Shown one piece after another: positions 9,103 through 16,976 of a DNA stretch of 39,996 nt. This DNA comes from CAZEGI01 sp964512105 (GTDB lineage: Archaea > Altiarchaeota > Altiarchaeia > IMC4 > CAZEGI01), in contig CAZEGI010000009.1 in the NCBI GenBank assembly GCA_964512105.1, positions 1 to 39,996 of the forward strand. Reading direction: 5' to 3'. Numbering within the stretch: position 1 is the stretch's first letter; the number at the start of each line of letters is the position of its first letter. A model generated the notes under the pieces. It searched no databases and had not been told where the DNA came from. It worked only from the letters and a program-made list of their open reading frames with translations. A program made the position numbers and the translations under genes.

Positions 9103-9378
9103 TGGTGAACTAGACCGGGCCGCTGGGCGTGGCCTGTCACCCTAAATCGCCCTCATGAGGGGGTTGAAGTCCGGAACGAGGCGTATCAACCGATTGTCGG
9201 TCTGTATTCCCAACGTTGAATCTTCGTCTCGCAGGACTGTTCGCCGCGCGAACCGGGTGAGGTCCGGAAGGAAGCAGCCCTAAACGTGATGAACGGTGCT
9301 TGCGAGGTCACGGGGATGAGGCGGGATGCAGGCTGCCGGCAGTTTGGAAGGTACTCCGAGTTCCGGACGTGTTCGCCA
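9103..9378 (+). ncRNA. ffs: Archaeal SRP (7S) RNA
   Basis: The RNA scaffold of the signal recognition particle, which binds SRP54 and SRP19 and targets secretory proteins to the translocon. The conserved domain IV asymmetric and tetraloop block GGTCCGGAAGGAAGCAGCC is at 9271-9289. The 5' Alu-like part (about 9111-9160) has GGGCCGCTGGGCGTGG and TGTCACCC. The long helix 5 is visible as TCCGGAAC near 9171 pairing with GTTCCGGA near 9360. Helix 1, characteristic of archaea, closes the molecule: GGTGAAC (9104-9110) pairs perfectly, with one G-U, with GTTCGCC (9371-9377), which fixes both ends. The length of about 275 nt is close to the usual archaeal size near 300. The gene for Sec61beta, part of the same targeting pathway, is convergent just downstream. 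Confidence 0.95.
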
Positions 9379-9383
9379 CAAAC

Positions 9384-9609
9384 TTCTGAAAGTTTGATTA
9401 TCATGGCGTATTCACTTCGTGAATACACCTGCCGTTAACAGAATTATTTCGCCATAAACTTTTAACAAAAGGTCGATCAAAACAGGTGCAGCGTGCACTC
9501 GTTTCACTCGCTTAGCTGCACTTCTGAGAAATCAAAGGCAATCTCAGTGCGATTGAGCGAACGAAGTGAGCGAAATGCACATGTTTTGATAAAACTTTTC
9601 TTAAAAGTT
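9384..9609. repeat. Hairpin-rich intergenic region with two inverted copies of a repeat
   Basis: There is no gene in these 226 bases between the convergent SRP RNA and Sec61beta genes. It contains a GTATTCAC-TTC-GTGAATAC hairpin (9408-9426) nested inside ATGGCG (9403) pairing with CGCCAT (9450). Next come a first repeat copy (9475-9521, stem GTGCAGC/GCTGCAC) and a second in opposite orientation (9547-9590, outer stem GTGC/GCAC). Each copy carries a flanking ATCAAAACA word, read as TGTTTTGAT in the second. A perfect AAAACTTTT-CTT-AAAAGTTTT hairpin (9591-9611) overlaps the Sec61beta stop codon. A related copy lies at 18688-18734 near the tRNA-Cys gene. Possible roles are bidirectional termination or a miniature mobile element. 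Confidence 0.75.
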
Positions 9610-9774
9610 TTACAGAATAACCGTCGACATTAACTCAAGAATTATTACTGCAACAACCACTCCGAGAATGAGTTTTGGGTCGAGCTGCGGGCCGCCTTCC
9701 TCTACGTCAAAATAACGTATAAGGCCTGCACCGCCCCATGGCCCCTGTTTTTCCTGGTGTCTTAATGACGGCAT
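9610..9774 (-). CDS. Preprotein translocase subunit Sec61beta
   Basis: A 54-residue protein that is easily missed because it is short. It starts MPSLRHQEKQGPWGGAGLIR, continues YFDVEEGGPQLDPKLILG and ends in a hydrophobic helix (VVVAVIILELMSTVIL). The GGAGLIRYFDxE motif, a short acidic linker and a single C-terminal TM helix are the signature of archaeal Sec61beta, which is tail-anchored at the SecYEG translocon. The length matches the family (about 50-60 residues). It diverges from dapA across a 61-nt promoter region. A TATATATA element about 25 nt upstream suggests a leaderless message. Its stop codon is embedded in the 9591-9611 hairpin. Convergence with the SRP RNA gene puts two co-translational targeting components side by side. 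Confidence 0.93.
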   Translation of the reverse strand: MPSLRHQEKQGPWGGAGLIRYFDVEEGGPQLDPKLILGVVVAVIILELMSTVIL

Positions 9775-9793
9775 TTTTCTGAAAATTCTTTAA

Positions 9794-9802
9794 CTATATA
9801 TA
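9794..9802. promoter_or_regulatory. TATA element shared by dapA and Sec61beta
   Basis: CTATATATA in the 61-nt divergent gap. It is about 25 nt from the Sec61beta ATG (leaderless spacing) and about 38 nt from the dapA ATG. dapA in addition has a ribosome-binding site, GAGGTGG (9824-9830), 5 nt before its ATG. The element is nearly palindromic and could direct TBP in both directions. Confidence 0.5.
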
Positions 9803-9835
9803 CTTAGCATTTAAATATTATCTGAGGTGGCTTGA

Positions 9836-10714
9836 ATGACTTTTGAGGGTCTTTTTACAGCGATTGTAACACCGTTCGATAAGAACATGCGGATAAATGA
9901 AAGTGCTCTGAGAGACTTTGTTGATTTCCAGATTGAGAACGGCGTGGATGGTTTAGTCCCGGTTGGGACAACAGGGGAATCCGCAACCCTGACTCCAGAA
10001 GAGCACAAAAAAGTCGTTGAAATCGTGATTGACCAGGTGGATGGCCGCGTAAAGGTTCTTGCGGGAACAGGGAGCAACTCGACGGATGAGGCACTGGATT
10101 ACACAAAGCACGCGAAGGATGCGGGCGCGGACGCGGCACTCATGATTTCGCCGTATTACAACAAGCCGACGCAGGAGGGTTTGTACCAGCACTTCAAGTT
10201 CATTGCAGAAAAAGTAGATATCCCGATAATTCTGTACACGGTGCCGGGAAGGACGGCGGTGAACATAAATCCGGAAACAACGCAACGGCTTTCGAAAATA
10301 AAGAACATTGTCGGAATCAAGGATGCATCGGGAAGCTTGGAGCAGGTCACGAAAGAAATCGAACTCTGCGGAAAAAACTTTGTCGTGTTATCCGGAGAAG
10401 ACGCATTGAATTACCCGATAATGTGCCTTGGCGGAAAGGGTGCGATATCCGTGATAAGCAACGTTGCCCCGAAACTTACAAGCGAGCTGATTCATGCGGC
10501 GCTTGACGGAAAATTTGAGAGGGCAAGGGAACTTCACTACAAACTTTTTGCGCTTTCAAAGGTGATGTTCATCGAGACCAGCCCGGGCCCCGTAAAGGAA
10601 GCTTTGAACATGATGGGTTTCAAGGCAGGGAAGCCGAGGTTACCGTTGGTGCCGGTTAGCAGGGAGAACGCGGGGAAGATAAGGGCGGTTTTGAAAGATT
10701 TAAAACTGGTTTAA
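9836..10714 (+). CDS. dapA: 4-hydroxy-tetrahydrodipicolinate synthase
   Basis: Condenses pyruvate with aspartate-4-semialdehyde, the first committed step of lysine/diaminopimelate synthesis. The 292-residue TIM barrel shows all key residues: GTTGES with Thr45/Thr46, Tyr108 in SPYYNKP, Tyr134 in LYTVPGRT with the carboxylate-binding Arg139, and the Schiff-base lysine Lys162 in GIKDASG. The length is that of the family. The start is supported by GAGGTGG just upstream. No other lysine-pathway genes are visible in the window, so the standalone enzyme could instead be a related aldolase of the DapA/NAL family (for example KDG aldolase). The full conservation of the DapA residues favours the assigned reaction. 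Confidence 0.94.
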   Translation: MTFEGLFTAIVTPFDKNMRINESALRDFVDFQIENGVDGLVPVGTTGESATLTPEEHKKVVEIVIDQVDGRVKVLAGTGSNSTDEALDYTKHAKDAGADAALMISPYYNKPTQEGLYQHFKFIAEKVDIPIILYTVPGRTAVNINPETTQRLSKIKNIVGIKDASGSLEQVTKEIELCGKNFVVLSGEDALNYPIMCLGGKGAISVISNVAPKLTSELIHAALDGKFERARELHYKLFALSKVMFIETSPGPVKEALNMMGFKAGKPRLPLVPVSRENAGKIRAVLKDLKLV

Positions 10715-10752
10715 TTTTCTTTATTTAATTTTTCACTTCCATTAAGTATATT

Positions 10753-12441
10753 ATGGCTCATAAGTTAGCTCATAAAGCCATATCTCTTCCCCATGCGAAA
10801 CTGATGGATGTGCAGCCCGAAGATGCGGATTTTCGCGGTTTGCGCGGCCAAGCACGCTACAAAATTCTGGAGCAGCTATGCGAGAGTGCAGATGCCAGAC
10901 TCATAGACCCACGCCTGCCGGATGCGTTTCACGACCTCTGGTGCGGCAGGAGATATAACTACGAAGCTCTGGAAGGGCGTTTTTGGGAAATTGCAAGCTC
11001 AGTTAGTCTTACCTCACGTGGACCCTTAACGAGGGATACTATCGATAAAATAATAACACCAGACCTACCTGCACTTGTGCAGGAACGGGATTATCAAACC
11101 TTAGCACTGGCACTGCTTGGCATTGGACAGGTTCTCATTGAAGGGCACAATCACTGGAGGGGCAGACAGTGCCTCGATGATGCAGTGTCCGCACTAAACC
11201 GTTCTGATATCCTCATGAGAGGGAATCTGGAAACTCTTTGCAGCGTGGGCGATGCATATCTAATGCCGGGTGCCGTTAGAAGACGCATGGGTGGTCGAAC
11301 CCGTATCGAAGGTGCCCAGATAAACTATGGCAGGGCAATTCACCTGATGGGTATAGATCCTGGAGATATTGGTTTGATCGTCCCGGATGACAATTTAAGG
11401 GCCACCCAAGGCGACCAAGAAACAATCGCAGTTTACGGGCCATGGGCACTTAATGGTTTAGGCAGACTCCGTGTATGGCAGGCGGATTACCAAGAGGGGA
11501 GAGGGCATGGGATTCATGCTGCAAAGGACAAAGCAGACCAGGCAGTTCGCTGCTTTGAAGGAAGCCTAAGAATCATGGGTTTGCCTGGACATCTCATTTG
11601 GCAGGACTTGAATGTTGATGAGGTGAGGCCGAGATTGGAATCAGAAGGTCGCATAAGGAATGTTGGTGTGGCATACCTCACGATGGCACGTGCGTTAATG
11701 CAAGAGCCGGATCCGGATCATCCAAGGGCTTATGCGACCGCAGTCGCTGCTGAAGCGCTCGACCCGAGTGTCCACAAGGCTGCTGAGGAATATCGAAACC
11801 GCATACATGCTATCGACCCTAACATAGAAACCACTGTCAGGATATGCCGCGAAGAGGCACCTACGCGGAGGCCCATATCTGATGCAGATGCCGTAGCTAA
11901 ACGCCTTGAAAGAGCAAGGAGTCAGGTTAGACCTATGGAACCGCCAGCTCCAAAACCTGAACCTAAAAATTTCGGTGAAGTTAGGGGCGCTTATAATGCA
12001 GCGGATGTTGGAAAGTACATGAGTGGACTTTCCACCGGCTACGCCACAGTCAGTGCTGATGATGTCAGAAGAGAAGCCACCGAACTCGCACGCGATTTGA
12101 CATGCGTCAGGGACAATACATCCACTGCGGAGGACTACATTGGCGGATTATATGACGCACTTAGTGGGCATTGGGAGGAAGGTACCGCAGTGGCTCCGGA
12201 AAACCTGCCAAGAGTACTGGGGGGATGGGTCGCTCCCCAAGCAATAGCGGCATCCAAACTCTTTAGCGGGTCGGTTCGCGAAAACGCCCAAGCGCTGGCA
12301 ACACAGTATGAAACATTCGTAACCTTGCAATGTGATGAATCCTTAACCCCTGAAAATCCGGGGACCGATGGCGCCAGAATACTGGGCGAATACCGGCAGA
12401 TAGCAGGAAGAATATTCAGCCTTACCGGCGACTGGTATTAA
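10753..12441 (+). CDS. Uncharacterised helical Arg-rich protein, 562 residues
   Basis: No recognised family. There is no signal peptide or TM helix, so it is probably cytoplasmic. Residues of about 110-360 read as alpha-helical hairpins with TPR-like features (YQTLALALLGIGQVLIEG, YGPWALNGLGRLRVWQ, NVGVAYLTMARALMQEP, YATAVAAEALDPS), so a solenoid is plausible. A proline-rich linker (MEPPAPKPEPK, about residue 397) separates a second helical domain of about 150 residues that includes YNAADVGKYMSGLSTGYATV. Arg clearly exceeds Lys, as in the orphans at 8227 and 16977. A TATA-like TTTATTTAATTT centred about 27 nt before the ATG suggests a leaderless transcript. It lies 38 nt downstream of dapA, but probably has its own promoter. 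Confidence 0.72.
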   Translation: MAHKLAHKAISLPHAKLMDVQPEDADFRGLRGQARYKILEQLCESADARLIDPRLPDAFHDLWCGRRYNYEALEGRFWEIASSVSLTSRGPLTRDTIDKIITPDLPALVQERDYQTLALALLGIGQVLIEGHNHWRGRQCLDDAVSALNRSDILMRGNLETLCSVGDAYLMPGAVRRRMGGRTRIEGAQINYGRAIHLMGIDPGDIGLIVPDDNLRATQGDQETIAVYGPWALNGLGRLRVWQADYQEGRGHGIHAAKDKADQAVRCFEGSLRIMGLPGHLIWQDLNVDEVRPRLESEGRIRNVGVAYLTMARALMQEPDPDHPRAYATAVAAEALDPSVHKAAEEYRNRIHAIDPNIETTVRICREEAPTRRPISDADAVAKRLERARSQVRPMEPPAPKPEPKNFGEVRGAYNAADVGKYMSGLSTGYATVSADDVRREATELARDLTCVRDNTSTAEDYIGGLYDALSGHWEEGTAVAPENLPRVLGGWVAPQAIAASKLFSGSVRENAQALATQYETFVTLQCDESLTPENPGTDGARILGEYRQIAGRIFSLTGDWY

Positions 12442-12466
12442 TAAGACGAATTTAATAGATAACAGG

Positions 12467-12685
12467 ATGTTTTGCAAAAACTGCGGTGCGGAAATCGAGG
12501 AAGGGGATACGTTTTGTCCAAAATGCGGGAGGACCGCAAAAAAACTGGCTCAGGAAAAACCGGATGTGAAATACGCATCCGACGAGATAAAACCGAAAGA
12601 GAAACAGGGTTACGGCATTGCGAAGCTGGTTTTTGTTGTACTAGTGATAGCGATTATAATTTATCTTATTCTTAAATTTTTATAA
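12467..12685 (+). CDS. Zinc-ribbon domain plus single TM helix protein
   Basis: 72 residues. An N-terminal rubredoxin-like zinc ribbon (MFCKNCGAEIEEGDTFCPKC, two CxxC knuckles 14 residues apart) is joined by a charged linker to one C-terminal TM helix (AKLVFVVLVIAIIIYLILKF). This zinc_ribbon_2 plus tail-anchor layout is widespread in archaea and has no fixed function. The zinc ribbon should face the cytoplasm. The gene starts 25 nt after the preceding stop and may be co-transcribed with it. Confidence 0.85.
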   Translation: MFCKNCGAEIEEGDTFCPKCGRTAKKLAQEKPDVKYASDEIKPKEKQGYGIAKLVFVVLVIAIIIYLILKFL

Positions 12686-12729
12686 GATAAAAAATAAAAA
12701 GAATGCCAGATTAGCCAGCCCGCCTTGAC

Positions 12730-13158
12730 TTACGTTACGAACTTTCTCGAAACGTCGCGTATCAATGAATCGCAGTCCTGCTTGATTTTTTCCAAACTTG
12801 CGATGATGCGCTCGCGCTCCTGAGCCACGTCCTCTATGAGCTCGTACGGCTCGATTGCGGTCTTGAAGTCGTCCAGCTCGACCATCGTGTATTCGGACTG
12901 GTTCATTTTTCTGGTAACCTTCCTGCAAACCTTCTCCAGCCACAGGTTCATCTCCAGCTTGACACGGGAGCGAATCATCTTGTCGCTGTCGAGCTCGGAT
13001 TTCATCAGTCGCACGATGGGGGCCATAGAAAACGCATAATCCTTGCCCTCCTCGCCCAAACGCTCCTCTTCGCCCTCGACGGGTGCGGGTTCCGCGGGAG
13101 CAGCCGCCACTTCCCCAGTAACTTCCTCCTTCACTTCCTCTTCCTTCTTTTTAGCCAT
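12730..13158 (-). CDS. Histone-fold-like protein with acidic N-terminal tail
   Basis: 142 residues. After an N-terminal tail rich in Glu/Ala/Pro (about residues 1-40) comes a stretch fitting the three helices of a histone fold. Alpha1 is MAPIVRLMKSEL, alpha2 is the long helix from SRVKLEMNLWLEKVCRKVTRKM (loop at about 85-92), and alpha3 is TMVELDDFKTAIEPY. It parallels the archaeal histone words APxxRxxK, a long amphipathic helix, and TVxxEDIxxAI. A further charged helix of about 35 residues (VAQERERIIASLEKIKQDCD) extends beyond the fold. The tail is acidic, so it is not a eukaryote-like histone tail. It may be a chromatin protein or a non-DNA-binding histone variant. AGGTGGT before the ATG acts as ribosome-binding site. 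The assignment is by pattern only. Confidence 0.6.
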   Translation of the reverse strand: MAKKKEEEVKEEVTGEVAAAPAEPAPVEGEEERLGEEGKDYAFSMAPIVRLMKSELDSDKMIRSRVKLEMNLWLEKVCRKVTRKMNQSEYTMVELDDFKTAIEPYELIEDVAQERERIIASLEKIKQDCDSLIRDVSRKFVT

Positions 13159-13214
13159 TTTACCACCTTTTGAATTTAAAGTAAAGTATTGGATTTAGGG
13201 GTTAAAAATGCATC

Positions 13215-13221
13215 TTATATA
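13215..13221 (+). promoter_or_regulatory. TATA box of the secreted glycoside hydrolase gene
   Basis: TTATATA centred 25 nt upstream of the ATG at 13243, the spacing of a leaderless archaeal transcript. There is no Shine-Dalgarno-like sequence between it and the ATG. This supports 13243 as the true translation start although the long downstream frame is a different one. Confidence 0.55.
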
Positions 13222-13242
13222 CCCGCGCCATCATATTTTAAC

Positions 13243-13386
13243 ATGAGATTGGCCGTAGCCGTCCTGCCGCTGTTACTGCTCTCTCCCGCACTGGTAGGGG
13301 ATTTTTTGCTGGAACTTTATCGGATAGCACATCAAAAGATACCTATGCACTATCTACAAATTGCACATGGGATTCCAGAACCCTAA
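13243..13386 (+). CDS. Signal-peptide segment of the secreted hydrolase, out of frame
   Basis: The ATG at 13243 begins MRLAVAVLPLLLLSPALVG, a textbook signal peptide, but this frame stops at 13384-13386. The adjacent frame that leads into the long hydrolase ORF is open from before 13299. It reads FFAGTLSDSTSKDTYALSTN and then TWDSRTLNSTFGLLGYGSDF, which looks like genuine secreted-protein sequence. The two frames can be joined by a -1 shift (one missing base) at GGGGATTTTTTG (13297-13308). That stretch includes the slippery-type heptamer T TTT TTG in the right phase. This is therefore the 5' end of the 13401-16598 gene, interrupted by a sequencing error, a real mutation or recoding. Confidence 0.7.
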   Translation: MRLAVAVLPLLLLSPALVGDFLLELYRIAHQKIPMHYLQIAHGIPEP

Positions 13387-13400
13387 ACTCGACCTTCGGT

Positions 13401-16400
13401 TTGCTTGGATATGGCAGTGATTTTAATTTCTCGACTGAACTTGGGGTTTACTGGGAGCGTCCGCATCCTGGGCCTTTCCAGTGGAATATTGTTGAGGAAA
13501 CATCCGGCGTTTACAACTTCACATGGGCAGATTGGTATGTAAACCAGACGCAGAATCTCGGGATAAACATGCTCGCGACCATATTTCCGTACGCTGTGTG
13601 GGACCAGAACGTGTGTCATGGAAGTGACAACTCCTGCAACGGCTCCGGTTTTGAACCCCAAGGAAAAACATCCGGCAGAGGGGAAGGGGGACCTGAACCG
13701 CCCTTTAATACCATTCCTATAAAAAGATGCAAGCCATGCAACATGACCGCTTACCGTAACTTCGTGGTTGCAATGGTCGAGCGCTACGACGGTGACGGAG
13801 TCAGTGACATGCCCGGGTTGTGCGTCCCTATACTTTACTACGAAACGCTGAACGAGCCAAGCATGAACGAAAGCCTGTCCTTCTTCAGAGGCAACGTGAC
13901 GGATTACGTGGACATACTGAACGTGACTTACGGTGCGGTCAAGGAGGCATGCCCGGGTTGTCAGGTTCTGTACGGTGGCGTTGCGGGCGATTTCGACGAA
14001 GCATTGAGTCACTTCAACCAGACGATAGCGCGGGGTGCAGCGAATTTTTTCGACATTGCGAACATACATGCCATAAGTGCCGGCGAATACGTGAGTTTAG
14101 GATTCAAGGATAACTTGGATGCCCTTGGGGTAAACAAGACCATCTGGATGACGGAGGTGAGTTTCTACAGTTTGAGCCCCGAAGGCAGACCGTATGTAAG
14201 CCTCGAAGAGCAAGCAGGTATATTCACAAAGGGATATGCACGCGGAATGAGCGACGGCCAATACAGAAAGTTGTTTTACACTTCACGCACCGGCACGAGC
14301 AACAACGACACACTTGACACTGAAGCATTGGTTGACGCAAACGGGACCAAGAAACCGATTTACTATGCTCACCGGGTATTCATAAACAAGTTGAATTACT
14401 TTGATTCTGTACAGACGCTCGGTGGCGGATGGTGCCGCTTCAATGTGTCTGGAAATCTTGTGTATGTCCTGTGGAACCATAGCGGTTCACTCATTCCTGC
14501 GGAAATTACCGGCACGGTCCTTGTGACCTATCTCAACGGAACAAATGTCACAAAGGATGCATCGGAAGTGACATTGACGGGTGAACCCCTTATTGTTGAA
14601 AGCGTTTCGCAGGGCGGTATAAATGTCACGGGGGATTGCATCCCGGAGAGCGGCGTCAGGATGGAGAACGGAACAGTTCCCTATATTTATTATATAGGAA
14701 ACACCACCTACCGGCTGTATTACTGCGGTGCCCTCGGAGGCATGTGGAGCGCGCTCTCAACTGACAGCGGACTTAATTTCACGGGGGCACAGAGCACGGG
14801 TCTGGACGGCTGCGACCCCTCGGTCATACGGTTGAGCAACGGCTCATATCGGATGTACTACAAGGTGCAGGACCCCGGCAACAACTCGATACACAGGATA
14901 TACAGCGCCATGTCAAACAACGGATTTAATTTCACAAGCGAGGGTCTGAGGTTCGAGTATATGAACGCGCCGGACAACGGCTTTACATCAGTGCCGGATG
15001 CTGTCCAGTATCCGAATGGCAGCGTCCGGTTGTATTACTGCAATGGTCTGAATATTGCGAGCGCCTTCTCCAGCAATGGCGTTAACTTCACGCGCGATGA
15101 TGGAATCAGACTACAGTATGCCCTTGACCCCAGCGTGATTCAGCTTCCGAACGGGACATACCGCATGTATTACGTTACATCCGTAAACGAAACCCCTTCA
15201 GGCTCGATACTGATGACGGACACGATCCGCAGTGCGGTATCCATTAACGGTTTGAACTGGACCAAGGAATCGGGTGTGCGGATTGCGAGAAGCAACAATG
15301 CGTATGATTTCAACGGGGTGCTTGACCCGTCTGCAGTCGTACTTCCGGACAACAGAACCAGGGTTTACTATGGTGCCATGGATGAAAACAATACATACGG
15401 CAGGATTCTGAGCATGCTGTCGAATGATTCAACGACATCCACGACTTCCACGACCACTTCGACAACAACCACGACAATCCTGTCAGGAAACATGACGCAA
15501 TCAAACATTCCTCTAAAAACCGGATGGAATCTTGTAAGCATTCCCCTGACTCCGGGCGAGGAAGACGGCGGAGAACCGCCTCAATCCCCGTGCAATCCGC
15601 TTATGTCGGGCGACGACCGGCCGGTTATTCAGCAGTTTTTCACAAACCATAGCGATTCCGTAAACAAATCCGAGCTGATAGCGTTCCTAAGCAACCTCGA
15701 GGCGCAGGCGCTTGCTGGCGCTATCGGACCTGCTGCACAGAAGGTTTACTACTCCCTGTCGTCCAACGGTTTAAACCTAAGTTCCGAAACCCCGATAATA
15801 AACTCGACCTCGGTTCCGGATGCGATACGGTTCCCTGACGGCACGATACGGATTTACGGAATATCCGGGGATTCGTACAGAGTCATGAAACTGCTGGTCG
15901 AGGATTTGACAGAGCCGATAAACTACAATGCTTTTGACGATGCCATGTGTCCTGTCGGCGTGCCCGCGGAACTTGCGGTATTCCGCTCCAGCAACGGGAT
16001 AAACTTCACTCAGGAGATCTTGAAGATAACGAACCTTTCGTTCGATTTTGGATATGCGGATCCGTCCGCGATGATACTGCCAAACGGCACGGTGAGGATT
16101 TTTTTCATGGGCGCGAACAAAAGTTTGAACTGGTCATCAGCTGACCCCGCTTCTGCACCACTACATCATATTTTTTCAGCCGTATCAAACAACGGCGTTA
16201 ACTTCACTCTTGAACCCGGATTCCGCATGACAGGCAGCCAGTATACCGACCCCGACATAATCAAGATTGGTGAACAATACAAACTTCACTGGAACGGCGG
16301 CAGGCTGGCCACTTCGACCGACGGCATGAACTTTACCGAGCAAGCAGGCGGACTCGGATTTTATGTTTTCTGCGTTGATGTCGCTACCTGGCCCACGGGC

Positions 16401-16598
16401 GGCTATAGAATGTACTTCAACGGTAACGAAACGTACGTTTCCAATGGACAGAACGTCACGCCTTCCGATCTGATAACATCGTTCTCGACCGATGGGGCAA
16501 ACTGGACTCGCGACCCAGGTATGCGCATGGGCGGGAGCGGCTGCGGCTCGTTGATAACGATAAACAGTTCGTCATACATACTATACACGCTGCACTGA
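13401..16598 (+). CDS. Secreted clan GH-A glycoside hydrolase with beta-propeller repeats
   Basis: 1,065 residues in this frame; the natural N-terminus is upstream (see 13243-13386). Residues 1-340 resemble a clan GH-A TIM barrel: a proton-donor motif ETLNEPS with Glu152, and a putative nucleophile Glu252 in TIWMTEVSF about 100 residues later. The GH39, GH5 and GH30 families are all possible. Residues of about 400-690 are propeller blades of GH43/GH32 type, with repeats of the form DPSVIxLxNGxYRMYY and SSNGVNFT. A Ser/Thr-rich linker (near 15435-15480) and a GWNLVSIPL segment follow, then a second set of blades to the end. Numerous N-x-S/T sequons imply glycosylation. The start codon of the open frame at 13401 is TTG and is not the real start. 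Probable role: polysaccharide binding and cleavage at the cell surface. Confidence 0.85.
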   Translation: MLGYGSDFNFSTELGVYWERPHPGPFQWNIVEETSGVYNFTWADWYVNQTQNLGINMLATIFPYAVWDQNVCHGSDNSCNGSGFEPQGKTSGRGEGGPEPPFNTIPIKRCKPCNMTAYRNFVVAMVERYDGDGVSDMPGLCVPILYYETLNEPSMNESLSFFRGNVTDYVDILNVTYGAVKEACPGCQVLYGGVAGDFDEALSHFNQTIARGAANFFDIANIHAISAGEYVSLGFKDNLDALGVNKTIWMTEVSFYSLSPEGRPYVSLEEQAGIFTKGYARGMSDGQYRKLFYTSRTGTSNNDTLDTEALVDANGTKKPIYYAHRVFINKLNYFDSVQTLGGGWCRFNVSGNLVYVLWNHSGSLIPAEITGTVLVTYLNGTNVTKDASEVTLTGEPLIVESVSQGGINVTGDCIPESGVRMENGTVPYIYYIGNTTYRLYYCGALGGMWSALSTDSGLNFTGAQSTGLDGCDPSVIRLSNGSYRMYYKVQDPGNNSIHRIYSAMSNNGFNFTSEGLRFEYMNAPDNGFTSVPDAVQYPNGSVRLYYCNGLNIASAFSSNGVNFTRDDGIRLQYALDPSVIQLPNGTYRMYYVTSVNETPSGSILMTDTIRSAVSINGLNWTKESGVRIARSNNAYDFNGVLDPSAVVLPDNRTRVYYGAMDENNTYGRILSMLSNDSTTSTTSTTTSTTTTTILSGNMTQSNIPLKTGWNLVSIPLTPGEEDGGEPPQSPCNPLMSGDDRPVIQQFFTNHSDSVNKSELIAFLSNLEAQALAGAIGPAAQKVYYSLSSNGLNLSSETPIINSTSVPDAIRFPDGTIRIYGISGDSYRVMKLLVEDLTEPINYNAFDDAMCPVGVPAELAVFRSSNGINFTQEILKITNLSFDFGYADPSAMILPNGTVRIFFMGANKSLNWSSADPASAPLHHIFSAVSNNGVNFTLEPGFRMTGSQYTDPDIIKIGEQYKLHWNGGRLATSTDGMNFTEQAGGLGFYVFCVDVATWPTGGYRMYFNGNETYVSNGQNVTPSDLITSFSTDGANWTRDPGMRMGGSGCGSLITINSSSYILYTLH

Positions 16599-16650
16599 CC
16601 GAATGATAAAAATAAAAAAAGAAAACCCGGATACCCGTTGGCGGGCTTTC

Positions 16651-16887
16651 TTACATGAACTTCTTCAGAACGATGATCGCTGCGAGTATCGCACAGACCA
16701 GGTTCAGCGCGGCCGTCTCCATTGCGTTCTTCATGTATCCGTCGAGTGCCAGAAGCAGGACACCGAGGATGTACGGTCCGAGAAACATCGCCCTCATCTT
16801 GATGTCCTTCTTATCACCCATGGAACGCACAATCTGGAGAATCCACGCTATCACAATCAGAACCAAACCTATCAGGACATAGTCCAT
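16651..16887 (-). CDS. Small three-helix membrane protein
   Basis: 78 residues with three predicted TM helices: VLIGLVLIVIAWILQIV, GPYILGVLLLALDGYM and NLVCAILAAIIVLKKFM. A basic loop (RSMGDKKDIKMR) lies between the first two. I recognise no family. It has the strongest ribosome-binding site in the window, AAGGAGGTGAT ending 4 nt before the ATG, so it is probably well translated. It is convergent with the glycoside hydrolase gene and divergent from the orphan at 16977. Confidence 0.75.
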   Translation of the reverse strand: MDYVLIGLVLIVIAWILQIVRSMGDKKDIKMRAMFLGPYILGVLLLALDGYMKNAMETAALNLVCAILAAIIVLKKFM

Positions 16888-16976
16888 GGCATCACCTCCT
16901 TAGTTAGAGATTGTTTTTTGGTTATAAAAGCGTGCATTTATTAGATCTGCCTTCCCAATAGGATATAGGTGAGAAC

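Noticed and set aside
9186..9428. Minus-strand ORF of 80 codons across the SRP RNA gene
   Set aside because: It lies antisense to a well-supported structural RNA and has no coding character.
9384..9609. CRISPR-like array
   Set aside because: Only two inverted, diverged copies with no regular spacers or repeats.
15435..15480. ACG/ACC-rich tract as a microsatellite
   Set aside because: It encodes an in-frame Ser/Thr-rich linker typical of secreted proteins; it is not out of frame in this window.
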